Assembly: GCA_030619345.1 (NCBI GenBank)
Contig: JAUXBO010000053.1
Span: 1-10,824, forward strand
DNA length: 10,824 nt
DNA from: Candidatus Zixiibacteriota bacterium
GTDB taxonomy: Bacteria; Zixibacteria; MSB-5A5; GN15; FEB-12
Direction of reading: 5' to 3'
Part shown: piece by piece, positions 1 through 7,700 of the stretch
Layout: every line of letters begins with the position of its first letter
Numbering within the stretch: position 1 is the first letter of the stretch
Position numbers and translations under genes: made by a program
Notes under the pieces: generated by a model
Seen by the model: only the letters and a program-made list of their open reading frames with translations
Databases searched by the model: none
What the model was told of the DNA's origin: nothing

Positions 1-1134
1 CCGTCGGTCCCGGCAATTCCAGGGGCTGACATCTATCTTACTATAGATCAGGATATTCAAATTGCCTGTTCTCAAGCGCTGGACACCTTTTGCTGTGGAG
101 CCGTCGTGGCGCTTGATCCACGCAATGGGGAGGTGCTCGCGATGGTTTCTTATCCCGGTTATGATGCCAACATTTTCTCATCGGTCATACCGGAAAGTCT
201 CTGGAACGAGATTCGCACCGATTCGACTCATCCACTACTCAACCGGCCCTTAAACGGTATGTATCCTCCCGGATCGACTACGAAGTTCGTGACCCTGGGG
301 GCCGGATTCGAAGAAGGTTTGATCAGGTACAACACGACTTTCAAATCCTGTATAGGGGGCTATCAGTTCGGAAATCGTTTCTTTAGATGTTGGAAAGCTG
401 ACGGGCATGGTGTCCTTAACGGAGTCCACGCCATTGAGCAATCGTGCGATGTCTATTTTTATCAGCTCGGACTCAAACTCGGGGTAGATAAATTAAGTCG
501 TTACTACGATCTTTGCGGTTTTGGAAAGCTAACCGGTATTGATCTTCCGGGAGAATCTCCGGGTCTCAATCCCAACAGCGAATACTACGACAAACGATAC
601 GGAGAACGCAAGTGGTCGCGGGGATTGGTTTTGAATAACTCTATTGGACAGGGAGAGCTGCTTGTCAATATTGTCCAACTGGCGCAATTTTTTGCAGGGA
701 TGGTCCAGAATGGCGAAGTGTACCGTCCGCATCTCGTAAAAAAAGTCGTGCAGTCTGATCGCATAGCTCTCGAACCAGATCGTAAGCTCTCGTTCCGGCT
801 TCCGTTTTCCAAGCAAACATTGGATTACCTGATGGAAGGCCTTCGCCTGGTAGTTAACGGCGAACATGGTACGGCTCGTGGGTTGCAAACCGATATGTAT
901 TCTATTGGTGGCAAGACGGGCACGGTCCAGAATCCTCACGGTGAGAATCACTCCTGGTTTGTGGGGATTGTGCCGCTTGATAATCCTGAAATAGTAGTTG
1001 CAGCTATAGTGGAAAACGCCGGAGATGGTTCCGTAGTTGCCGCGCCGCTGGTAGGCCAGGTAATTCATGCTTATATGAACAAGAAGCTTGGAATTAACAA
1101 AGTCGTATCGGTTTCAAGTGAGGGTGAAAAGTAG
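1..1134 (+). CDS. mrdA: Penicillin-binding protein 2, C-terminal part (5' end outside window)
   Basis: This is the transpeptidase domain of the class B PBP that cross-links peptidoglycan during cell elongation, acting in the periplasm while anchored in the inner membrane. The frame is open from base 1, giving 377 visible codons; full-length PBP2 is roughly 600 residues or more, so the anchor and pedestal are missing. In visible numbering the catalytic SxxK motif is STTK (Ser92, in PPGSTTK), the second motif is SCD (148-150, in EQSCDVYFYQLG, the usual PBP2 form of SxN) and the third is KTGT (305-308, in GGKTGTVQNP). Near the start, GADIYLTIDQDIQ and ALDPRNGEVLAMVSYPGYD are standard PBP2 sequence. 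All catalytic motifs are intact. The TAG stop overlaps the rodA GTG start by one base, the usual mrdA-rodA pairing. Partial only because of the window edge. Confidence 0.95.
   Translation, partial: PSVPAIPGADIYLTIDQDIQIACSQALDTFCCGAVVALDPRNGEVLAMVSYPGYDANIFSSVIPESLWNEIRTDSTHPLLNRPLNGMYPPGSTTKFVTLGAGFEEGLIRYNTTFKSCIGGYQFGNRFFRCWKADGHGVLNGVHAIEQSCDVYFYQLGLKLGVDKLSRYYDLCGFGKLTGIDLPGESPGLNPNSEYYDKRYGERKWSRGLVLNNSIGQGELLVNIVQLAQFFAGMVQNGEVYRPHLVKKVVQSDRIALEPDRKLSFRLPFSKQTLDYLMEGLRLVVNGEHGTARGLQTDMYSIGGKTGTVQNPHGENHSWFVGIVPLDNPEIVVAAIVENAGDGSVVAAPLVGQVIHAYMNKKLGINKVVSVSSEGEK
1120..1124 (+). promoter_or_regulatory. Ribosome binding site for rodA (inside mrdA)
   Basis: GAGGG lies within the last codons of mrdA, 9 bases before the GTG start at 1134. 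It supports the non-ATG start of rodA, for which no ATG is available nearby. Confidence 0.55.
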
Positions 1135-2351
1135 TGTTGAATTATCGTAGTCTGGACTGGCAGCTAATCGGTGCGGCCCTTGCCTTATCCCTGATCGGAA
1201 TTATTCTGATTATGTCCGCACAGTACCATGCCGAAGGCGACTTTGTACGCAATTACTACCTTCGGCAGGCGGTCTGGTTGCTGATAGCTCTGGTAGTCTT
1301 TGCGGCTATTGTTCACACCCCTCTGAGACTTTTTGATTTTTCCGCATTTGTGCTATATGGTGTCCCCTTGTTCCTTCTCATTCTCGTACTTTTTATTGGA
1401 AACACGCATACCGGAGCTACCCGTTGGTTTTCATTTGGACCGATAAATCTTGCACCTTCGGATATTGCCAAGATATCTTTATTATTGGCGCTTTCACGGT
1501 TTTTTGCCTACACGAAGCTGTCAGTTGCTTCCAAGCGACGACTGGCTCTGACAGCGATTCTAGCTCTGATACCGATGGCTTTGATACTCAAGCAGCCCGA
1601 TCTGGGGACATCATTGGTTTTTCCGGTGCTTCTATTTATCTTGTGGTTTTGGTCAGGACTCTCGCCGTGGTACTTGATTCTAATCGTATCTCCTCTGATC
1701 TCATTAGTTGCAGCCTCTCATTGGCTGGCCTGGGCGCTCTACTTTGCTGTCCTGATCACCTTTCTATTTGTAGTCAGACCGGGACTGATTTTTGGACTAT
1801 TCACGGTTGTTGTGAATCTGGCCACCGGCACAGTCACTCCTTTTCTTTGGAATCGATTGGCCGATTACCAGCAACTAAGAATTCTCACTTTTCTGGATCC
1901 GGGACGTGACCCGCGTGGGGCTGGTTATCAGATTATCCAGTCCAAGATCGCGATAGGCTCCGGAGGTGTTCTTGGCAAGGGGATGTTCGAGGGATCACAG
2001 ACCCGGCTGGAGTTTCTTCCCGAGAGACATACCGACTTCATCTTCTCTGTCCTGGGCGAAGAATTCGGAATGTGGGGAACCCTGATCGTGATGGGACTAT
2101 TTTTCTTCATTTTTTATCGAGCCATCGTAATAGCCTCACGGTGCCGGGCCAAGTTCGCTTCTAACCTCGTAATGGGCGGCGCGGGAATTATTCTTTTTCA
2201 ATTTTTTATCAACATTGGAATGACGCTTGGATTCATGCCAGTTACCGGGCTGGCGCTCCCCTTTGTTTCATACGGTGGTACATCGCTGGTTCTAACCTGG
2301 TCGATAGTCGGCCTGATAGTTCTCGCCGATTATAACTGGCAGGACTATTAG
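1134..2351 (+). CDS. rodA: RodA, SEDS-family peptidoglycan glycosyltransferase
   Basis: RodA polymerises lipid II into glycan strands in the elongasome and works with PBP2, encoded immediately upstream. The 405-residue product is a polytopic membrane protein, slightly longer than the approximately 370 residues of E. coli RodA. Family signatures are GATRWFSFGP (93-102), KQPDLGTSLVF (153-163), LTFLDPGRDPRGAGYQIIQS (251-270), GSQTRLEFLPERHTDFIF (287-304) and GLALPFVSYGGTS (372-384). The Asp in ERHTDFIF (Asp301) lies in the conserved loop that I believe carries the catalytic aspartate; this is from family knowledge. The usual QPSE motif reads APSD (107-110). The start is taken as GTG at 1134 because GAGGG at 1120-1124 lies 9 bases upstream; TTG at 1137 is the alternative. 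The one-base overlap with mrdA implies translational coupling. Confidence 0.95.
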   Translation: MLNYRSLDWQLIGAALALSLIGIILIMSAQYHAEGDFVRNYYLRQAVWLLIALVVFAAIVHTPLRLFDFSAFVLYGVPLFLLILVLFIGNTHTGATRWFSFGPINLAPSDIAKISLLLALSRFFAYTKLSVASKRRLALTAILALIPMALILKQPDLGTSLVFPVLLFILWFWSGLSPWYLILIVSPLISLVAASHWLAWALYFAVLITFLFVVRPGLIFGLFTVVVNLATGTVTPFLWNRLADYQQLRILTFLDPGRDPRGAGYQIIQSKIAIGSGGVLGKGMFEGSQTRLEFLPERHTDFIFSVLGEEFGMWGTLIVMGLFFFIFYRAIVIASRCRAKFASNLVMGGAGIILFQFFINIGMTLGFMPVTGLALPFVSYGGTSLVLTWSIVGLIVLADYNWQDY

Positions 2352-2378
2352 CGCTGCAACGCTGAGACCGGACTCAAA

Positions 2379-3287
2379 ATGAAAAAAACAATGGAGTTTG
2401 GAAAAACTGGATCGCTCTGGCTGCTTGTTGGCGGAGCTGTCTGTATCAGTTTTGCTGCGGTATTTGTAAAAGCAATTGGTAGTGAAGTAATGGGGCCTAC
2501 GCCCATAGCTTTTTGGCGACTTTTTCTGGGGGCTCTGTTTCTATTTGCATGGGGAGGCTTGTCGGGTCAGTCGCTTAGAATATCGTCGAGAATGCTCGGC
2601 TGGGCGTTGCTTGCAGGTGGTATATTCTATGTCGACCTTTTTGTCTGGCACCGGTCGATAAACTACGCCGGGGCCGGAATGGCGACCATTCTCGGCAATA
2701 CTCAGATATTTATGACGGCCATTCTCAGTTATTTCATATTCAAGGAAGTGGTGACTGGCAGGTTCTTTATCGCGGCTGTTAGTGGAATTCTGGGTGTTGT
2801 GCTTCTGGTAGGTGTCGGAAGTGACATTGAAATAACTGGCAAATACTTACTTGGTGTAGCTTTTGGTCTTGCTACCGGAGTAGCTTACGCGCACTACATA
2901 ATAACTGTAAAACACAGTGGTTCAATTGCCGAACGACCACCCATTCTGATCTTAATGGGTTGGATTTCTCTAATGAGTGCGCTTGCATCCGGTCTGTCGG
3001 TACTTTTGGAGGGCGAGTCGTTTATCCCGTCCCAAAGCTCTGCCTGGATTCACCTTGTCGGTGTTGCGCTTGTGACGCAGGCGGCAGGATGGTGGGCGAT
3101 TTCTACCGGATTGTTGAAGATAGAAGCTTCCCGAAGTGGATTGATACTTTTGCTCCAGCCGACACTTGCGACCGTCTGGGGATGGTTGCTTTTCTCCGAG
3201 CAACTTTCAGCCTTACAACTTTTGGGTGGCGCAACAACATTGACAGCCGTTTACTACGGATCAGTGTACGGTCGCGCAAAGAAATAA
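2379..3287 (+). CDS. EamA/DMT-superfamily transporter (YdcZ/RhaT-like, substrate unknown)
   Basis: The 302-residue product is very hydrophobic and consistent with about ten transmembrane helices made of two EamA repeats, roughly residues 14-145 and 155-297. Repeat one has the typical FWRLFLGALFLFAW stretch (45-58) and a conserved helix ending in FKE (LGNTQIFMTAILSYFIFKE). Repeat two ends in the equivalent GLILLLQPTLATVWGWLLFSE, followed by a helix and a basic tail (GRAKK). Members export or import small metabolites such as amino acids or nucleotides by secondary transport in the inner membrane; the sequence does not reveal the substrate. The gene begins 27 bases after rodA and could be read from the same transcript. 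ATG 2379 is chosen as the first start; ATG 2391 is possible, and no strong Shine-Dalgarno is visible for either. Confidence 0.88.
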   Translation: MKKTMEFGKTGSLWLLVGGAVCISFAAVFVKAIGSEVMGPTPIAFWRLFLGALFLFAWGGLSGQSLRISSRMLGWALLAGGIFYVDLFVWHRSINYAGAGMATILGNTQIFMTAILSYFIFKEVVTGRFFIAAVSGILGVVLLVGVGSDIEITGKYLLGVAFGLATGVAYAHYIITVKHSGSIAERPPILILMGWISLMSALASGLSVLLEGESFIPSQSSAWIHLVGVALVTQAAGWWAISTGLLKIEASRSGLILLLQPTLATVWGWLLFSEQLSALQLLGGATTLTAVYYGSVYGRAKK

Positions 3288-3315
3288 AAAAGGCGGCATC
3301 AATGACGCCGCCTTT
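3288..3315. terminator. Bidirectional intrinsic terminator between convergent genes
   Basis: A perfect inverted repeat pairs AAAGGCGGC (3289-3297) with GCCGCCTTT (3307-3315) around a 9-base loop, immediately after the transporter stop codon. On the minus strand the stem is followed by a run of six T then ATTT, an excellent terminator for rocD. On the plus strand the T run is short (three T), so termination of the rodA block may be weaker. Confidence 0.85.
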
Positions 3316-3339
3316 ACAAACGTTTCAAATTCTATCGTA

Positions 3340-4620
3340 TCAGTCGACCAGCACTTTCTCCAAACGTTCGACAATATAATCAATATTCTCTTCATCAAGA
3401 ATGAGTGGAGGAGAGATGCGAATAGTATGCCCGTGACTGTCGTTGGCCAGCAGGCCAAGTTTCAGTAGTTTGCTGCAGAATGACATGGCGTCGCCATTCT
3501 TGACTTCGATACCGATGAACAGTCCACGACCGCGCACCTCTTTGACATGCGAAGAACGTGCGGCAATTTCGTCAATTTTCTTGTGCAAAATCGCGCCCAT
3601 CTTAGTCGAACGTCCGGCGAGGTCTTCGTCGACCAGCACATCAAGCGCGGCATTACCGGCAATACAGGCCAGAGGGTAGCCGCCAAAGGTAGAACCGTCG
3701 CGTCCCGGCTGGAAGACAGCGTCCATTATTTCGGTGTTGGTGACAAAACAGGAGAGTGGGACCATACCGCCCGACAACGCTTTGCCGAGTACAATACCAT
3801 CCGGGACAACATTTTCATGTTCAAAACAGAACATCTTGCCCGTACGTCCGAGCCCCACCTGAATTTCATCGAAGATCAACATCAGGTTATTCTCGTCGGC
3901 TACGTCGCGCAGACCCTTACGAAATCCATCCGGAGGCTGGTACATGCCGCCTTCGCCCTGCATCGGCTCAACGAGTATGCCGCAGGTGTTTTTGTTAATG
4001 ACCGCCTTAACAGCTTCAAGGTCACCAAAATCAACATCAACAAAGCCTGGTACCATCGGACCAAAGCCCTTTTTGTATTTCTCTGTTGAAGAAACAGAAA
4101 CGGCCAGTAGGGTGCGGCCATGAAAATTGTTCCTGAAAACAATGATTTCCTGCTTGCCGTCTTCAATCCCCTTCTTCATATATCCCCACGCGCGGGCTGT
4201 CTTAATGGCTGTCTCAACGGATTCGACTCCGCCATTTTTGGGAAGAACCTTGTTCCCGTTCGCGCCCAGTTTCGGAGCCATCTGCGGAACCAGAGTTGAG
4301 AGTTTCTTTAGAAAAAGCGCCAGCGAATCGGTGTACACTACATTTGAGATTACCGAAGCGTACTGATTCTGAAGAGCCTCTACCAGGGCACGGGCAATAT
4401 TGGGGTGACAATGCCCCTGATTGGCGGCGGAGTAAGCGGCGAGACAGTCCAGGTATTTATTACCATCTTGTGTGTGCAGCCAGACTCCTTCCGCTCTACG
4501 TACTACCACATCCAGGCGGCCATAATGATGCGCGCCATGTTTGTGCTCGAATTCGAATATCTCTTTGTCGGAAATGGTGGAGAATCCGGGCGCAGTGTTT
4601 AGGGTTTTGACATCAGCCAT
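3340..4620 (-). CDS. rocD: Ornithine--oxo-acid aminotransferase (class III PLP aminotransferase)
   Basis: Predicted to transfer the delta-amino group of ornithine to 2-oxoglutarate, giving glutamate-5-semialdehyde and glutamate in the cytoplasm. The 426-residue length fits the class III fold. The N-terminal GAHHYGRLDVVV (29-40) and AAYSAANQGHCHP (61-73) match the ornithine aminotransferase signature GAxxYxPL ... AYSAxNQGH better than acetylornithine or GABA aminotransferases. PLP residues are visible: Asp251 in DEIQVGLGRTGK, the Schiff-base Lys280 in VLGKALSGG, and GSTFGG (309-314). EPMQGEGG is at 218-225 and RGRGLFIG at 364-371. The phosphate-binding loop reads LPKNGGVESVETAIK (126-140), where B. 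subtilis RocD has LPMNTGAEAVE. The start is supported by GAGGA seven bases upstream. The gene has its own promoter and a terminator on each side, so it looks monocistronic. A related omega-aminotransferase specificity is the main alternative. Confidence 0.85.
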   Translation of the reverse strand: MADVKTLNTAPGFSTISDKEIFEFEHKHGAHHYGRLDVVVRRAEGVWLHTQDGNKYLDCLAAYSAANQGHCHPNIARALVEALQNQYASVISNVVYTDSLALFLKKLSTLVPQMAPKLGANGNKVLPKNGGVESVETAIKTARAWGYMKKGIEDGKQEIIVFRNNFHGRTLLAVSVSSTEKYKKGFGPMVPGFVDVDFGDLEAVKAVINKNTCGILVEPMQGEGGMYQPPDGFRKGLRDVADENNLMLIFDEIQVGLGRTGKMFCFEHENVVPDGIVLGKALSGGMVPLSCFVTNTEIMDAVFQPGRDGSTFGGYPLACIAGNAALDVLVDEDLAGRSTKMGAILHKKIDEIAARSSHVKEVRGRGLFIGIEVKNGDAMSFCSKLLKLGLLANDSHGHTIRISPPLILDEENIDYIVERLEKVLVD

Positions 4621-4627
4621 AGCAGTA

Positions 4628-4632
4628 TCCTC
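4628..4632 (-). promoter_or_regulatory. Ribosome binding site for rocD
   Basis: On the minus strand, GAGGA lies 7 bases before the ATG ending at 4620, fixing the aminotransferase start. Confidence 0.7.
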
Positions 4633-4668
4633 GCAGAAAGAAGCGGTTGGTTAATAAAATTCTGATCG

Positions 4669-4696
4669 AAGATAACAGTTTAAAACTATCCGTCAA
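4669..4696 (-). promoter_or_regulatory. Putative sigma-70-type promoter of rocD
   Basis: On the minus strand TTGACG (4696-4691, five of six match to the -35 consensus) is followed after 16 bases by TATCTT (4674-4669, four of six match to the -10). The expected transcript start lies roughly 40 bases before the rocD ATG. The position, between the terminator of the redox operon and rocD, makes functional sense. The spacer contains the inverted repeat AGTTT-T-AAACT, a possible operator. Predicted by eye only. Confidence 0.5.
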
Positions 4697-4739
4697 GAGA
4701 CCGTAAGCGGTTATTAGCAAAAAAGTTAGGGCTAAAAAG

Positions 4740-4777
4740 AAAATCACGTTTTAGATGCACTAAAACGTGATTTTTTT
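4740..4777. terminator. Strong intrinsic terminator after the redox operon
   Basis: A perfect 14-base-pair inverted repeat (4740-4753 with 4761-4774, AAAATCACGTTTTA and its complement) encloses the loop GATGCAC. T-rich tails occur on both strands: seven T ending at 4777 on plus, and TTTTCTTTTT on minus. It begins 17 bases beyond the stop codon of the fusion gene (4794) and separates that operon from rocD. The rest of the 4621-4793 intergenic region holds the rocD promoter and nothing else I recognise. Confidence 0.85.
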
Positions 4778-4793
4778 CAAAAAAAGTTTTTGA

Positions 4794-7700
4794 TCAAGCG
4801 CGGATCTTTTGCATCTGTCGCGCCATTCGTGCGTCGATCTCAAGAACCTGCGGCACTTTTGCCGGCGTGCTTGAAATTTCAGAGGAATAGAGAACAAAAT
4901 GCGCCTTGCCATCAGCGGTCGGGAGGCCGCCATTGATAGACGGGCTCAGCTTCTCTTTCAAGTAATCCAGTTCGCTTGCAATTTCCTCGAACTTATTATA
5001 ATGAATTTCACCACCGAGTGAACTTGCCAGCTTCTTGATAATCTCAATATTGCTCAAGCCGCTGATTGGCTCTCCAATCGGTTTAGTATATTGAGCGCTG
5101 CCGTCCCACGCCGTAAGGTGTCCTTCGGTTTCAAGATATCCGGACATCGGCAGGAAGACGTCAGCCATCTGAACTGTTTCCGTTTTGAACATATCGGCCA
5201 CGACCAGAAAATCGAGATGATCGACAAAACTATTGAACTCATCGGCAACAGCCGGGTTCTCTCCAAATACAAAAGCCGCGCGTATTTTGTCCTCACGGAT
5301 TTTCCGCTGCATATTGACACCCGAGTCCTTAAACAAATTGGCGATGTCCGTCTGCCATACGGCCGAAAGTTCCTTGAGACCTTTGGGATCGTCGATAGTA
5401 GTTCCTCCCGGCAGAATATGCCGATCAAAACCAGATGACTGCATCCCGTTAAGATTGCACTGACTTGTCGTCAGGACGAGGCCGGAGCCTTTGGTGCCGA
5501 CTTTACCCAGTAGCATCAGAAGAGTCATCAGCGCTTTTAGATCGTTAGTGGCGCGATCAATACGGCTCTCCAGATTATAGCAAGCTACGATCTTCAACTC
5601 CGGTCGGCTCAGGAGATCGACAATCTTTTTGATTGTGTCGGGTGCCACCCCGGTAATGGTGGCCGTTTCCTCCAAATCGTTTGATGTCAAATTCTCTTTG
5701 ATCTGATCAAAGTTCGCCGTTTTTTCACGGATGAACGACTGGTTGACTTTTCCGGACCGAATCAGTTCGCCCATAATCCCATTCAGCAGAACGGTGGCCG
5801 TTCCACGACGCGGATCGGCCCATGCTGAGGCATGACGAACCATATCGATCTCAGTCGAATTAATCACCACCGCTTCCGTTCCATGGCGCATCTTCCGTTT
5901 CATCCGCCAGCCCAATACCGGATTTTCGGAACTTGGGTCGCCGCCGAGGAATAGGAACATGTCGGCGTTTTCAACATCATCGTATGAAGCCGTCGCGAAA
6001 GTGCTGCCGATCATATCATCAAGAGCATGATAGTCAGCCTCGTTTATCTGACGATGGAATGAAGTAATATTATTGGTGCCGACCACAGCGCGAGCAAAGC
6101 GTCCGGTAAGGTAGAGTTCCTCGTTGGACAGTTTTGGCGACGCTGAAACAATTACTGAGTCATTGCCGTGTGTTTCCAGAACCGGTTTGATACCGTCCCG
6201 AATGGCATCGAACGCCTCGCTCCAGCTGCATTCGACCATCTTATCACCTTTGCGTACCATCGGGCGTGTAGCGCGGGTGCCATCAAGATAATGTTGATAT
6301 CCAAAGCGCCCCTTCACACACAACTCTCCACGGTTTGGTCCGGTATCAGGTGGAGCGCCGGTTACAAAGAAGAGGTCGGCGGTTTTCACATTAAGAGTAA
6401 TGTTACAGCCAACCGAGCAGTAGTTGCAGACGTTGAAAACATGTTCCATTTTCCAGGGACCGGAACGGCGGAACGGCATCTTCTCGACCAGAGCGCCGGT
6501 CGGGCAGACATCAATACAGTTGCCGCAAGAAACACAGTTGGTTTCATGCAGTGCCTTTTCCAGTGCCGGTTTAACTATTGTCTTAAATCCACGGTTGACA
6601 AAACCCAACGCCGAGACATTCAAAATCTCCGAGCAGACAGAAACACAACGTCCGCAGCGAATGCACTTATTCGAGTCTATTTTAATAAACGGATGCCGTG
6701 TGTCCGGCTTGTATCGGTTGAAAGCGCCAATAAATCGCTCCTGGTCAACACCGTATTCGGTACCGTAGTCCTGGAGAATACAGGCCAGTCCGACATCGCA
6801 GCCGCACTCGGCGCAGCGTAGCGCTTCCTGTTTGGCCATACCTTCTGAGAAACCGGTTTCAACTTCCTCGAAGGTATGAATTCGTTCTTCTGCAGACAGT
6901 TCCGGCATGTGGTGACGGTCACCTTTCGGAAAGTCCGGCAGATCCTCGGGTGTAATCTTATGGAAGGTATCTCGCTTGGATTCAAATCGGGGGCGCAACG
7001 GATCAGCCACGCCCGTTTTGATATACTTGTCAATCGCGCGGGCCGCGATTCGACCGGCAGCAATTGCGTCGACGGCATCAGCCGGACCGGTCACAACATC
7101 ACCACCGGCAAATACTCCCGGACGGTCAGTACCAAAAGTACCTTCCGCTGCCTCAATCGTATTCCAGCGCGTTGTTTCTATCTTTTCGTCACCGTCAACC
7201 CCATTAAGGTCCGGTTCCTGTCCAATAGCCGATACAATCCAATCAGCGGGCAGATCATACTCAGAGCCCTCGATTACGACCGGCCTCCGCCGACCGCTGT
7301 CGTCCGGTTCACCCAGTTCCATCCGGTTGGCCGAAATCGACTTCATCCGTCCCTTGTCATCTGTATTAACTTTGATCGGCGCGGCGAGGAATTCCATTTT
7401 GATCCCTTCCTCTTCAGCCGCGACAATCTCCATTTCGTTAGCCGGCATCTCTTTGCGGGTCCGTCGGTAGAGCAGGATGACTTCGTCGGCACCAAGGCGA
7501 AGCGAGGTACGAGCGGCATCAATAGCAGTGTTGCCACCACCGACCACGACCACTCTTCCCTTGATGTCGGGATTGGTCTTCATCTCAACCTGCTGAAGGA
7601 ATTCCACTCCCGAGAGAACACCCTCGGCATCTTCGTTTTCAACCCGCATCGGTTTTCCAACCTGCGCGCCAAGTCCGACAAATACGGCCTCGAATCCGTC

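Noticed and set aside
529..1068. Minus-strand open frame opposite mrdA
   Set aside because: Antisense to the PBP2 transpeptidase motifs and without recognisable protein features.
2352..2378. Promoter or operator between rodA and the transporter gene
   Set aside because: Only 27 bases, with no -35/-10 pair or clear inverted repeat.
6030..6080. Selenocysteine codon and SECIS element at the molybdenum site
   Set aside because: There is no in-frame TGA; the codons read ATA and AAC (Ile-Asn).
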